A model generated the notes under the pieces. The model was not told the DNA's origin, ran no database searches, and saw only the letters and a program-made list of their open reading frames with translations. The position numbers and the translations under genes were made by a program. From Frankiaceae bacterium (GTDB lineage Bacteria > Actinomycetota > Actinomycetes > Frankiales > Frankiaceae), in assembly GCA_017882765.1 (NCBI GenBank), contig JADGOW010000005.1:1-34560 (forward strand): 34,560 bases of DNA, read 5' to 3'. Each line of letters starts with the position of its first letter. Within the stretch, counting starts at the first letter, position 1. Below are positions 9,490 through 17,346 of this stretch, in pieces.

Positions 9490-10737
9490 TCAGCTCACCG
9501 TCATACCGGTCCAAGCCTTCCCCGGCGTGTTCGCGCAATGCTTGTCCGTGCTGCCCGCGGGGCTGCTCTCGTAGAGCAGCTCCAGGCACCGGCCGAAGCC
9601 GCGTTGCATGATCGCGTTGGGATGCATGAACTCGCGGATGTCGCCTTGCTTGGGGCTGAGCTGAACCGCACGGAACCATTCGACGTTCGCCGGGTTCACC
9701 CGCTGGGTGGCACTGGTGACCTTCTGGGCGAGCTTGTTGCAAACCTCGTGCCCGGCGCCGGCGTGCTCGAGGTCAAGCAGTACGACGTCGGAGTCTTCGG
9801 CGACCTGACGCTGCATGTCGAGGATCTGCGGGACGAGGGTGTCGGTGACCCAGCGCTCGTCCTGATTGTCGATCGGACATCCCGCGACCACCCGCGCCTG
9901 GGGTGTCTCCGGGATGGCGTTGACCGCCGGCGCAGCGATCGGGGACAGGTACGACTGGTAGATGAGCTGGTAGGAGCCCACCGGGTAGCCGGCGGCGCTC
10001 ATGCCGCCGCGGATCGTGTCGATGGCCCTTTCGACCCCGGCCATCGTCTGCGGCATCTTCGCGTTCAGGGCGGCTCGTTGCGCGCTTTCGCAGTCACCCG
10101 TCCGGAGATCGAAATCCTCCATACAGCTGCTCAGCACCGAGGCGAATCCGAGGTCGTTTCCCCCGATACTCAAGACGATCATCTTGATGTCATACGTCCT
10201 GGCGATCTGCGCCAGTTGGTCGGCCTGTGGCGCTTCGCCCTTCTGCGGCTGCCCGCCCTGCGCCGTGGGGATGATGTCCGCGGTCACGGCGCCCGAGCAG
10301 GCAATGTTGATCTTTTGGTCCACGGGGATCGCGTTGGACATGATCTCGGCGGTATCCGAGCGGTCGCACCCGTCCTGGTAGGAGGGCGGCAGGTAGACCC
10401 TGTGGATTTGCTGCTCCCACGCGCGGTACTGGGCGGGGTCGCTGTGCTGCGCGCCGTCGTAGCCAGGGCAGGCACCGGCCGGATACCGGCCGCAGGTGCG
10501 GTCGGTGGGCATCGGCGCTCCGTTGCCCTCCCACCGGCCGCCCGCCCCGGAGATGTAGCTGTCGCCCATCGCAACGATCGCCGTCGGCTTGCCGGCGACC
10601 CCGGTGGGTGTGGGGCTCGGGGTGGCATCCGGCGCCGGGGCGGCGCAAGCGGCCAGCGCCAGCGACGCGAAGGCCGTGCCGGCCGCGAGCAGGCCGGCCC
10701 CACGGGCGGTTCTCGCCTCACGGGCGTGATGTCTCAT
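9490..10737 (-). CDS. SGNH/GDSL-family hydrolase, predicted lipoprotein
   Basis: 415 residues. A signal peptide (basic start, hydrophobic stretch 14-30) ends in the lipobox LALAAC, so Cys31 would be lipidated and the protein anchored outside the membrane. A Pro/Thr linker follows. The SGNH blocks are GDSYISGAG with the catalytic Ser at about 60, GGND at 192-195, and a C-terminal HPN with His372. Many Cys residues in the mature part suggest disulfides. Family members are esterases or lipases; the substrate cannot be read from the sequence. The ATG has a good GGAGG at 5 bases and lies 27 bp after menG, so it is probably the last gene of the mqnC operon. Any link to menaquinone is unproven. Confidence 0.88.
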   Translation of the reverse strand: MRHHAREARTARGAGLLAAGTAFASLALAACAAPAPDATPSPTPTGVAGKPTAIVAMGDSYISGAGGRWEGNGAPMPTDRTCGRYPAGACPGYDGAQHSDPAQYRAWEQQIHRVYLPPSYQDGCDRSDTAEIMSNAIPVDQKINIACSGAVTADIIPTAQGGQPQKGEAPQADQLAQIARTYDIKMIVLSIGGNDLGFASVLSSCMEDFDLRTGDCESAQRAALNAKMPQTMAGVERAIDTIRGGMSAAGYPVGSYQLIYQSYLSPIAAPAVNAIPETPQARVVAGCPIDNQDERWVTDTLVPQILDMQRQVAEDSDVVLLDLEHAGAGHEVCNKLAQKVTSATQRVNPANVEWFRAVQLSPKQGDIREFMHPNAIMQRGFGRCLELLYESSPAGSTDKHCANTPGKAWTGMTVS

Positions 10738-10764
10738 GCTGCCTCCGGGAAAGCTGGCCCCATC

Positions 10765-11547
10765 TCACGAAGGCACGTTGGCGTCCTGGCGCTCGTCACC
10801 CGGGTCGGGGTGGGGAGCAGTACCGCGGTGCAAGGCGACGATCCCACCGGAGCGGTTGTGCCAGCCCACGTCCGACCACCCGGCGGCGGCGACCCGCGCG
10901 GCCAGTTCCCGCTGCGACGGCCAGACTCGGATGGACTCGGCCAGGTAGACGTAGGCGTCCGGAGAACTCGAGACGGCCCTGGCCAGCGGCGGAAGTGCCC
11001 GCATCAGGTAGTTCAGATACACGGCGCGAAACGGTGCCCAGGTCGGCCGGCTGAACTCGCAGACGACGAGCCTGCCCCCCGCACGCGTCACGCGGCGCAA
11101 CTCGCGCAGGCAGGCCTGCACGTCGGCCACGTTGCGCAGCCCGAACGAGATCGTCACCCGGTCGAACGAGCCGTCGGCGAAGGGAAGCCGCAGGCCGTCA
11201 CCGGCGACCAGATGCACCGACGACGTAGCGGCGGCGACCCTCGAACGCCCGGCCGCGAGCATCCCCAGGGAAAAGTCGCAGGCGACCACGACAGCACCCG
11301 ACCGGGCGAAGGCCAACGCCGATGTCCCGGTACCCGCGGCGAGGTCGAGCACCCGCAGGCCCGGCCGCAGGTCCAGGGCGTCGCGCACCGCGCGGCGCCA
11401 ACTCCGGTCCTGGCCGAGGGACAGGACGGTGTTCGTGACGTCGTACCGAGGGGCGACGTGATCGAACATCCTTGCGACGTCGCCGGGCGCCTTATCCAGC
11501 CCGGCGCGGTCCAGCCCGGCGCGCCCTGCTGCCCCCGCGCCGGTCAT
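10765..11547 (-). CDS. menG: Demethylmenaquinone methyltransferase (UbiE/MenG family)
   Basis: 260 residues from the ATG at 11547, which overlaps the upstream deaminase stop as ATGA. It catalyses the last ring step of menaquinone synthesis, SAM-dependent C-methylation of demethylmenaquinone. UbiE-family features: [26 protein letters not shown]-type N-terminal signature near residue 27, SAM motif [11 protein letters not shown] at 66-76, and TISFGLRNV followed by [10 protein letters not shown]. The C-terminal ~20 residues ([15 protein letters not shown]) are an extension past the core. The context with mqnC and the deaminase strongly supports the menaquinone role over ubiquinone. Confidence 0.95.
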   Translation of the reverse strand: MTGAGAAGRAGLDRAGLDKAPGDVARMFDHVAPRYDVTNTVLSLGQDRSWRRAVRDALDLRPGLRVLDLAAGTGTSALAFARSGAVVVACDFSLGMLAAGRSRVAAATSSVHLVAGDGLRLPFADGSFDRVTISFGLRNVADVQACLRELRRVTRAGGRLVVCEFSRPTWAPFRAVYLNYLMRALPPLARAVSSSPDAYVYLAESIRVWPSQRELAARVAAAGWSDVGWHNRSGGIVALHRGTAPHPDPGDERQDANVPS

Positions 11548-12836
11548 GGCGCCCCCCCGCGCGAGAGCACTGCACCGGCAACGACGGTCCCCGCGACGAC
11601 CGTCAGCACGCAGCGGCCCGACTCGACGACCGCCGCGAACGGGTCTGCCGCGGGGTCCGTGACCGAGAACCCCGCCAGGTCGGCGCGACTGCCGGGCGCG
11701 AGGCGGCCCACGTCGGCGAGCCCCATCGCCGTCGCGCCGCCGAGGGTGGCCAGGCTCAGCAGCCGTTCGCACAGCCCCTCCCTGGGGACGCCCTGCGCGA
11801 GCGCCAGGTCGCGCAGGGCCCGGAGCTCATCGAGCAGGTCCAGCGAGGTGACCGAGGCCAGCGAGTCCGTCCCGACCGCCACCGGGGAGCCCTCGGCCAG
11901 GTACGCGGCGACCGGGGCCGCCCCCGCACCCAGGGTCGCGTTGGACCGCACGCACAGCGCCACCGCCGTCCCCCGCCCCCGGAGCAGCGCCCGGTCGGCC
12001 GCGTCGAGGTGGACGCCGTGCGCCACGTGGACGTCGCGTCCGAGGCAACCCAGCGAGTCCAGGTAGGACGTGGCGCTGGCGCCGCAGCCGACGTCGAGGA
12101 GCTCGAACTCCAGCCCCATCCGGCGGCTCGACTCGGCGAGCGGGCCGGTGCCCTGGCGGACGAACTCGTCCTCGGCCGGCGACTCACCGAGGTGCGGATG
12201 CAGCCGCAGGCCGCGCTCCCGGGCGACGCCGGTCAGCTCTTCCAGCACGCGCGTACCGAGGGTGTAAGGCGTGTGGGGACTGACCCCGACACTGCGCGTC
12301 GCCGGGGCGGCATCCAGCACCGACTCCAGCCGGGCGCGTTCGGCTGGCCATCGCGCGGTGTCGATGCCCACGGATTCGACGTAGGAGATGCCGGCCAGGC
12401 CCGCGTCGGCGGCGGCCCCGATGCCCGGGCCGTGGGTGATGACGTCCGCCACGCAGGTGGTGCCGGTGGCCAGCAGGGCGACGATGCTGGCGCGCGCCTC
12501 CCCCTCCCATTGCGCGGTGGTCAGGGCATGTCGGCGGGCGATCATCGTGGCGAGCCATTCCGGGAAGGGCCGGCCGCCCGTGGCGAGATCGGCGAACCCC
12601 GGCCCGTATTCGAGGTGGGCATGCGCGTTCACGAGCCCGGGCGTCACGACGTCGGCGGCGACCACGTCCCGAGGCAGGGACGGCTGGATGTCGGCCACCC
12701 GCCCCTCGACGACGACCACAGTGGCATCGCGGACAGGTGGGCCGTCCATCGGCAGCACCCAGCGCGCGCCGTAGCGCTGCACCGGGCCGCCCGGGCGCGA
12801 CAGCCAGCCCGGCTGCGGGTGGTCAGGCAGGCGCAA
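11544..12836 (-). CDS. mqnX: Amidohydrolase, probable aminodeoxyfutalosine deaminase
   Basis: 430 residues of the TRZ/ATZ-like amidohydrolase group. Metal and catalytic residues are visible: HAH at 72-74 (VNAHAHLE), His215 with the catalytic Glu in HPHLGES, His273 in VAHGVHL, and Asp324 in GTDSLAS. In the futalosine pathway an enzyme of this group converts 6-amino-6-deoxyfutalosine to futalosine. Its position directly between mqnC and menG supports that job. Family membership is clear; the exact substrate is inferred from context, since guanine or S-adenosylhomocysteine deaminases share the fold. It overlaps mqnC by 14 bp. Confidence 0.88.
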   Translation of the reverse strand: MRLPDHPQPGWLSRPGGPVQRYGARWVLPMDGPPVRDATVVVVEGRVADIQPSLPRDVVAADVVTPGLVNAHAHLEYGPGFADLATGGRPFPEWLATMIARRHALTTAQWEGEARASIVALLATGTTCVADVITHGPGIGAAADAGLAGISYVESVGIDTARWPAERARLESVLDAAPATRSVGVSPHTPYTLGTRVLEELTGVARERGLRLHPHLGESPAEDEFVRQGTGPLAESSRRMGLEFELLDVGCGASATSYLDSLGCLGRDVHVAHGVHLDAADRALLRGRGTAVALCVRSNATLGAGAAPVAAYLAEGSPVAVGTDSLASVTSLDLLDELRALRDLALAQGVPREGLCERLLSLATLGGATAMGLADVGRLAPGSRADLAGFSVTDPAADPFAAVVESGRCVLTVVAGTVVAGAVLSRGGAP

Positions 12837-14094
12837 GATCTAGGCGCCGGCTTTGCCGACTGGGAGACACGCCACCCGGAGACGCGCTGCTACCGGGAGA
12901 CGCGGTGGACGACACGTGCGAGCGCACCTTGCCACCCTCGTCCACCGGGTCGTCGGCCGGGTCGGAATGCACGACCAGGTGGCGGTAGAGGGTGTCGCGC
13001 TGCGCCGGGACGCGTCCCGCGGTGCGGATGAGGCGCAGCAGCTCGGCCCGGTTGGTGCGGTGGCGGGCGCCGGCCGAAGAGACGACGTTTTCCTCCAGCA
13101 TCACCGACCCGAGGTCGTCGGCCCCCATGTGCAGGCTGAGCTGCCCCGCCTCCTTGCCGACCGTGAGCCACGAGCCCTGCAGGTGGGCGATGTTGTCGAA
13201 GAACAGCCGGGCGACAGCCACGAGGCGCAGGTAGGCGAACACGCTGGCCTCGGTGCGGCCGCGGAGGTGGTTGTTCTCGGGCTGATACGTCCAGGGGATG
13301 AAGGAGCGGAAGCCGCCGGTGCGGTCCTGCACATCACGGATCATCCGCAGGTGCTCGATGCGCTCCGCATCGGACTCGCCGGTGCCCATCATGAACGTCG
13401 CGGTGGACTCGACCCCGAGCCCGTGCGCGACCTCCATCACCTGTAGCCACACCTCGCCGGGCTCCTTGAGCGGGGCGATCGCCTGCCGCGGGCGCTGCAC
13501 GAGGATCTCCGCGCCGGCCCCGGCGAACGAATCCAACCCCGCGGCGTGCAGGCGGCGGATGACCTGCTCGAAGGTCAGCCCCGACACCTTGGAGACGTGC
13601 ACGACCTCGCTGCCCCCGAGCGAGTGCAGAGCGAGCTGTGGGTAGGCGGCCTTGATCGCGGCGAAGGTTTCCTCGTACCACTCGATGCCGAACCCGGGGT
13701 GGTGCCCGCCCTGCAGCATGATCTGCGTCGCGCCGAGCTCCACCGCCTCCCCGCATCGGGCGAGGATGTCGTCGAGGTCGCGGACCCACCCCTCCGGGGA
13801 CGACGGCGGCCGGTAGAACGCGCAGAACCGGCAGGCGGTCACGCACACGTTGGTGTAGTTGATGTTGCGGTCGATGATGTAGGTCGCCACGTCGTGCGGA
13901 TGGCGGCGCCGGCGCACCGCGTCCGCTGCTCCGCCGAGCGCGTGGAAGGGCGCTCGCCGGTAGAGCAGCAGCGCCTCCTCGTGAGTGATCCGGCCCCCGT
14001 CGGCGGCATGCGCCAGCAGCCGGGCCACTTCCGGATCGCGGCGCCGGCCGCCACGCTGGTCCGCGGAGGGGCCGGCTGATATCGCAACGCTCAC
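12823..14094 (-). CDS. mqnC: Cyclic dehypoxanthinyl futalosine synthase (radical SAM)
   Basis: 423 residues from the GTG at 14094; the frame is open to 14202 but without family similarity. MqnC cyclises dehypoxanthine futalosine. The radical-SAM cluster motif is CVTACRFC (C84, C88, C91), preceded by DRNINYTNVC, which together with CRFCAFYRP marks MqnC rather than MqnE. Other family blocks are MLQGGHHP, AGLDSFAGAGAEIL, and TWTYQPENNHL near the C-terminal half. The last ~45 residues are Ser/Pro/Arg-rich, are not part of the enzyme core, and run into the deaminase start. No strong Shine-Dalgarno is visible at the chosen start, and the tautomerase stop lies 25 bp upstream. Confidence 0.94.
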   Translation of the reverse strand: MSVAISAGPSADQRGGRRRDPEVARLLAHAADGGRITHEEALLLYRRAPFHALGGAADAVRRRRHPHDVATYIIDRNINYTNVCVTACRFCAFYRPPSSPEGWVRDLDDILARCGEAVELGATQIMLQGGHHPGFGIEWYEETFAAIKAAYPQLALHSLGGSEVVHVSKVSGLTFEQVIRRLHAAGLDSFAGAGAEILVQRPRQAIAPLKEPGEVWLQVMEVAHGLGVESTATFMMGTGESDAERIEHLRMIRDVQDRTGGFRSFIPWTYQPENNHLRGRTEASVFAYLRLVAVARLFFDNIAHLQGSWLTVGKEAGQLSLHMGADDLGSVMLEENVVSSAGARHRTNRAELLRLIRTAGRVPAQRDTLYRHLVVHSDPADDPVDEGGKVRSHVSSTASPGSSASPGGVSPSRQSRRLDLAPA

Positions 14095-14119
14095 GGGGTC
14101 AGCGTACGGGCGGACGCGG

Positions 14120-14332
14120 CTATCCGCCGGGCCTGGCGGCACGTGCCCGCTTGTCCACGAGCCACTCCCCGGCCGCCATGTAGTGCGTCGGCGGCAACTC
14201 ATTGATCCAGACCCGGATCGAGTCGAGCGAAGCTCCGATCGTGTCCTGAACCACTTTCGTGATCCCCTCTAACAGGGCGCGCTTCTGCTCGTCGGTGCGC
14301 CCGTCGGCCAGGTGAACCTCAATCAGCGGCAT
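14120..14332 (-). CDS. 4-oxalocrotonate tautomerase family protein
   Basis: 70 residues, the typical 4-OT subunit length. Pro2, exposed after Met removal, is the catalytic base (MPLIEVHL), and the GRTDEQKRALLEGIT segment supplies the usual Arg/Glu region. The C-terminal part (VWINELPPTHYMAAGEWL) follows the family. Such enzymes tautomerise 2-hydroxymuconate-like dienols, but many members have unknown substrates. It is the first gene of the mqnC-deaminase-menG group, 25 bp ahead of mqnC. That raises, without proving, a link to futalosine chemistry. Its ATG is only 52 bp from the divergent reductase start. Confidence 0.9.
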   Translation of the reverse strand: MPLIEVHLADGRTDEQKRALLEGITKVVQDTIGASLDSIRVWINELPPTHYMAAGEWLVDKRARAARPGG

Positions 14333-14384
14333 GGGACCCTCCCCGGGACGGCAGAGTATGGAGGGGTCAACCGTAGGAGGTGCC

Positions 14385-15476
14385 GTGACGGCCGACGAGG
14401 AAATCGGGCAGGCGGGCGGGAACGCCCCGACAGCTGCTGGTGGACGGGCGGAGGCCGAGGCGCTCGCCGGGGTGGTGGCCGACGGCGCGCGTCCTGTGGG
14501 CGCGGCCCTGGAGGCCGACGTTCTGATCGTCGGCGCGGGCCCAGCAGGCCTGTTCGCCGCCTATTACGCGGGCTTTCGCGGCCTGAAGGCCGCCATCATG
14601 GACTCGCTGCCCGAGCCCGGCGGCCAGGTGACCGCCATGTACCCGGAGAAGATGATCTTCGACGTGGGCGGCTTCCCGTCGGTACGCGGGCGCGACCTTG
14701 TCGACGCCCTGGTCGCGCAGGCGGCGCCGTTCCAGCCGCACTACCTGCTGGGGCATCAGGCGACCGAGCTGGCGCACGTGGAGGACGCCGTGCTCGTCAC
14801 GAGCTCCCAGGGCGTGCACGTCCGCGCCAAAGCCGTGATCATCACTGGCGGCCTGGGAACGTTCACCCCCCGGCCGCTGCCCACCGGCAGCGAGTACCTG
14901 GGGCACGGCCTGGCCTACTTCGTCCCCAAGCTGGACGACTACGCCGGGATGGACGTTCTCATCGTGGGTGGCGGCGACAGCGCCTTCGACTGGGCGCAGT
15001 CCCTGGAGCCGCTGTCACGTTCGGTGACGGTCGTGCACCGGCGCAAGGGGTTCCGCGCGCACGAGCACACCGTCAGCAATGTGCTCGCAAGCTCGGTCAA
15101 GGTGCTCGTGGACAGCCAGGTCGCCGAGGTCAGCGGTTCGGGCCAGGTCGAGGCGGTGGAAATCCTGCACACCCCGACCGGGGAGCGGCAGCGGCTGGAC
15201 ATCCAGCGAATCGTCGCGGCCCTCGGCTTCACGGCCGACCTCGGCCCGCTGACCCATTGGGGACTGAACATCCAGCGGCGGCAGATCGTGGTGGAAACGA
15301 CGATGGCGACCGGCGTCGAGCGCGTCTTCGCCGCGGGGGACATCACCGAGTACCCGGGCAAGGTGCGGCTCATCGCCACGGGCTTCGGGGAGGCGGCGAC
15401 CGCGGTCAACAACGCCGCGCCGGTCATCAACCCCGGGGCCCATGTCTTCCCGGGGCACTCGAGCAACGTCAGCTGA
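14385..15476 (+). CDS. Ferredoxin/flavodoxin-NADP+ reductase, thioredoxin-reductase-like
   Basis: 363 residues from the GTG at 14385, preceded by TAGGAGG at 5 bases; an in-frame ATG at 14331 would overlap the divergent tautomerase gene and is disfavoured. The FAD motif GAGPAGLFAAYYA starts at residue 50 and the NADPH motif GGGDSA lies at 195-200. A C-terminal GDITEYPGKVRLIATGFGEA closes the FAD site. There is no CxxC redox motif, which separates it from thioredoxin reductase and fits the YumC-type FNR. The first ~45 residues are an Ala/Gly-rich extension. It probably supplies reduced ferredoxin or flavodoxin, which radical-SAM enzymes such as MqnC and MqnE need. That functional link is inference. 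Confidence 0.9.
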   Translation: MTADEEIGQAGGNAPTAAGGRAEAEALAGVVADGARPVGAALEADVLIVGAGPAGLFAAYYAGFRGLKAAIMDSLPEPGGQVTAMYPEKMIFDVGGFPSVRGRDLVDALVAQAAPFQPHYLLGHQATELAHVEDAVLVTSSQGVHVRAKAVIITGGLGTFTPRPLPTGSEYLGHGLAYFVPKLDDYAGMDVLIVGGGDSAFDWAQSLEPLSRSVTVVHRRKGFRAHEHTVSNVLASSVKVLVDSQVAEVSGSGQVEAVEILHTPTGERQRLDIQRIVAALGFTADLGPLTHWGLNIQRRQIVVETTMATGVERVFAAGDITEYPGKVRLIATGFGEAATAVNNAAPVINPGAHVFPGHSSNVS

Positions 15477-15496
15477 TGGCTGCGGCGGAGCGGGCC

Positions 15497-15922
15497 TCAG
15501 CCAGGGACGCGCTTGCTCGGGCGAATCACCTCGCCGCGCAGTCGCTCGACCAGTGTCTGCACCCCGGCGGCGCCCTTTTCGAGGACGGCGTTCGCACCCG
15601 CGGCGCGCGCCTCCGACTCCAGGGCGGCGTCGGTCAAAGCGGTGAACATGACCAGGTGGGCGGCCGGCAAGAACCGGCGAATACCCGACGCAGCCGCAAG
15701 CCCGTCGACCACCGGCATCGACACGTCCAGAACCACAAGATCCGGAGATGTCTCTTCGGCCAGCGACATGGCCTCGGCACCGTTGCGGGCGCAGCCGACC
15801 ACGTCGAAATCCGGCTCGAGACCCAGCAGCAGGGCGACCAGGTCACGAACCCCGTCGTCGTCGTCTGCCACGAGCGTCCGAACGGGACGATCCCACGGCC
15901 CTGAGGCAGGCGTCCTCGTCAC
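15497..15922 (-). CDS. Stand-alone response-regulator receiver protein
   Basis: 141 residues covering a single CheY-like receiver domain (about 14-130) with no DNA-binding output. The acidic pocket is D20-D22, the phosphoacceptor Asp66 lies in VVLDVSMP, and the switch Thr94 (MFTA) and Lys116 (LEKG) are intact, so phosphorylation should be possible. No histidine kinase is nearby. It lies 90 bp downstream of mqnA on the same strand, across an AT-richer gap. It converges with the FNR gene across 20 bp. Partner and role are unknown. Confidence 0.9.
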   Translation of the reverse strand: MTRTPASGPWDRPVRTLVADDDDGVRDLVALLLGLEPDFDVVGCARNGAEAMSLAEETSPDLVVLDVSMPVVDGLAAASGIRRFLPAAHLVMFTALTDAALESEARAAGANAVLEKGAAGVQTLVERLRGEVIRPSKRVPG

Positions 15923-16012
15923 AGCGTATTTCTATCCGAAGTCGGCCCAATAACCCCATGGTCATTCTGAGTCATCTTCCGGACCATGTACGAGATGTAA
16001 CAAAGTAGGGCT

Positions 16013-16882
16013 TCACAGCGGGGCAAATGTCACGGTGCGCAACAGTGGTGCGCCGCCAAAGGCGGCTGCACGGCGCGCGAACTCCGCAAGGCCAGCTAGT
16101 TGCGCTTCGCCGAGCCGAAAGTCGAGGGTCCGGAAGTACTGGGCGAGCTCCGCCGCGGAGAACGGCTCCCACTGAGCCGCCTCCTCGGCAATGAGGTCGA
16201 TTTCCTGCAATGCCATATGCAGACTCCGGACAAAACCGGCATGAACCTCCTTCACTTCTCCGGGCCGACGATCCATCACGTCCCGGCGCACCGCCCAAAT
16301 GGCGAACACCATGGGTACCCCTGCCCAGTCACGCCACTGCTGGCCCAGGTCGTAGACGTGCAGCCCCACCTCCGGTGCCGCATGAGTGGCCCGAAGGGCG
16401 TCGTCACCGATGAGCACAGCCGCGTCCGCGTCCAGCAGCATGGTCGTCAGGTCGGGCGGCATCGACTCGTATTCGGGGTGCAAGCCGTAGCGCTGCTCCA
16501 GCAGCATCCGGGCCAGCAGGACGCTGGTGCGCGAGGTCGAGCCGAGCGCCACCCGCTGGATGTCGGGGAGGGGGCACCGGGCGGCAAGCACCACCGAAAG
16601 CACCGGACCGTCACTGCCGACGGCGAGCTCCGGCAGGACGAGCAGGTCGCCGGGATGGTTCAGGTACTCCGCGACGCTGACCGGACCCAGGTCGAGGTCG
16701 CCGGCCACCAGCGCGTCACTGAGCCGGTCGGGGGTGTCCTTGACGAGCTCGACCTGCGGCAGTGAGCCGGAGCGCGCGAGCCCCCAATACAGGGGCAGGC
16801 AATTCAGGAATTGAATGTGGCCGACCCGCAGCCGGTCGGGGCCCCCGGCCCGACCTGGCCCGGTGGGCTCGCCTCCGTGCAC
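16013..16882 (-). CDS. mqnA: Chorismate dehydratase (menaquinone biosynthesis MqnA)
   Basis: 289 residues. MqnA removes water from chorismate to give 3-[(1-carboxyvinyl)oxy]benzoate, the first futalosine-pathway step. It has a periplasmic-binding-protein fold without a signal peptide. The N-terminal signature VGHIQFLNCLPLYWGL is at about 20-35. It is followed by PDRLSDALVAGDLDLGPVS-like and GSTSRTSV blocks, and by the family IGDDAL motif. The GTG at 16882 is the only start that keeps the N-terminal strand; its Shine-Dalgarno is weak. It is 60 bp after the zinc-ribbon gene, with a GC hairpin in the gap. Confidence 0.95.
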   Translation of the reverse strand: MHGGEPTGPGRAGGPDRLRVGHIQFLNCLPLYWGLARSGSLPQVELVKDTPDRLSDALVAGDLDLGPVSVAEYLNHPGDLLVLPELAVGSDGPVLSVVLAARCPLPDIQRVALGSTSRTSVLLARMLLEQRYGLHPEYESMPPDLTTMLLDADAAVLIGDDALRATHAAPEVGLHVYDLGQQWRDWAGVPMVFAIWAVRRDVMDRRPGEVKEVHAGFVRSLHMALQEIDLIAEEAAQWEPFSAAELAQYFRTLDFRLGEAQLAGLAEFARRAAAFGGAPLLRTVTFAPL

Positions 16883-16900
16883 AACCCCGAGGGTAGTTGC

Positions 16901-16916
16901 GCCGCGGGGCCGCGGC
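16901..16916. other. GC-rich hairpin just upstream of mqnA
   Basis: The arms gccgcgg and ccgcggc (7 bp) flank 2 bases, about 20 bases before the mqnA start. It may act as a partial terminator or attenuator after the zinc-ribbon gene, or affect mqnA translation. There is no T-tract. In DNA this GC-rich, short perfect stems are common, so support is limited. Confidence 0.3.
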
Positions 16917-16942
16917 CGGGGATCGGCGTCTACCGGACGGCG

Positions 16943-17122
16943 TCAGCGCTGCTCCCGTGGGGACAGCAACGTCACGTGGGTGGCGCAGGCCGGGCAGACG
17001 GCAAACGACGTGCCCGGCTCGTCGTCGCCCGGGTAGAAGCGACCGAGCGAGATGACGCCCAGGCAGCGGGGGCAACGGACCCACGGCCCCTCGGGGAGTT
17101 GGGGGATTTCCGCGGGCGCCAC
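16943..17122 (-). CDS. Small zinc-ribbon-like protein (59 aa)
   Basis: This short gene was found by reading the gap between DUF4229 and mqnA. It starts with GTG at 17122 and has a GGGAG about 9 bases upstream that overlaps the DUF4229 stop. The protein carries two CxxC knuckles, RCPRC at about residues 16-20 and VCPAC at about 42-46, spaced like a rubredoxin/zinc-ribbon fold, with the short aromatic/acidic loop GRFYPGDDEPG between them. It ends in SPREQR. No catalytic motif is present. It could bind Zn or Fe, or serve as a small adaptor. Homologues are probably under-annotated because of the size. The Cys pattern and the ribosome site support it being real. Confidence 0.78.
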   Translation of the reverse strand: MAPAEIPQLPEGPWVRCPRCLGVISLGRFYPGDDEPGTSFAVCPACATHVTLLSPREQR

Positions 17123-17128
17123 CGGGGC

Positions 17129-17335
17129 CTACTCCCTGCGCTGCCGGCGGGTCTCGAACGCCCGCACCATCGACTGGCGCTGGTTGCGGGCCAAGGGATA
17201 GGAGATGACGCCACTGACGACGAATGCCAGGACAATGCACCACAGGCCGCCGAGGCCCACGGCCATGAGCGCTACCACGGCGGCCGCGAACAGTCCAATC
17301 CGGATCCCGTAGTAGCGCAGCAGGGAACGCGTCAT
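17129..17335 (-). CDS. DUF4229-like small membrane protein
   Basis: 68 residues with two hydrophobic helices (about 9-27 and 30-46) and a basic tail (RNQRQSMVRAFETRRQRRE). The pattern of an RYYGIRIG-like start, a tryptophan between helices, and a PLARNQR exit matches the uncharacterised actinobacterial DUF4229 family. The ATG at 17335 is preceded by GAGG; an open extension to 17365 overlaps the preceding gene and is not needed. It is sandwiched between another small membrane protein and the zinc-ribbon gene, in a run from mqnE to mqnA. The function is unknown. Confidence 0.82.
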   Translation of the reverse strand: MTRSLLRYYGIRIGLFAAAVVALMAVGLGGLWCIVLAFVVSGVISYPLARNQRQSMVRAFETRRQRRE

Positions 17336-17346
17336 GGGCCTCGCAG

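Noticed and set aside
9418-12066. Plus-strand open frame of 882 codons opposite the SGNH hydrolase, menG and deaminase
   Set aside because: It spans three well-supported genes on the other strand and its translation has no recognisable domain.
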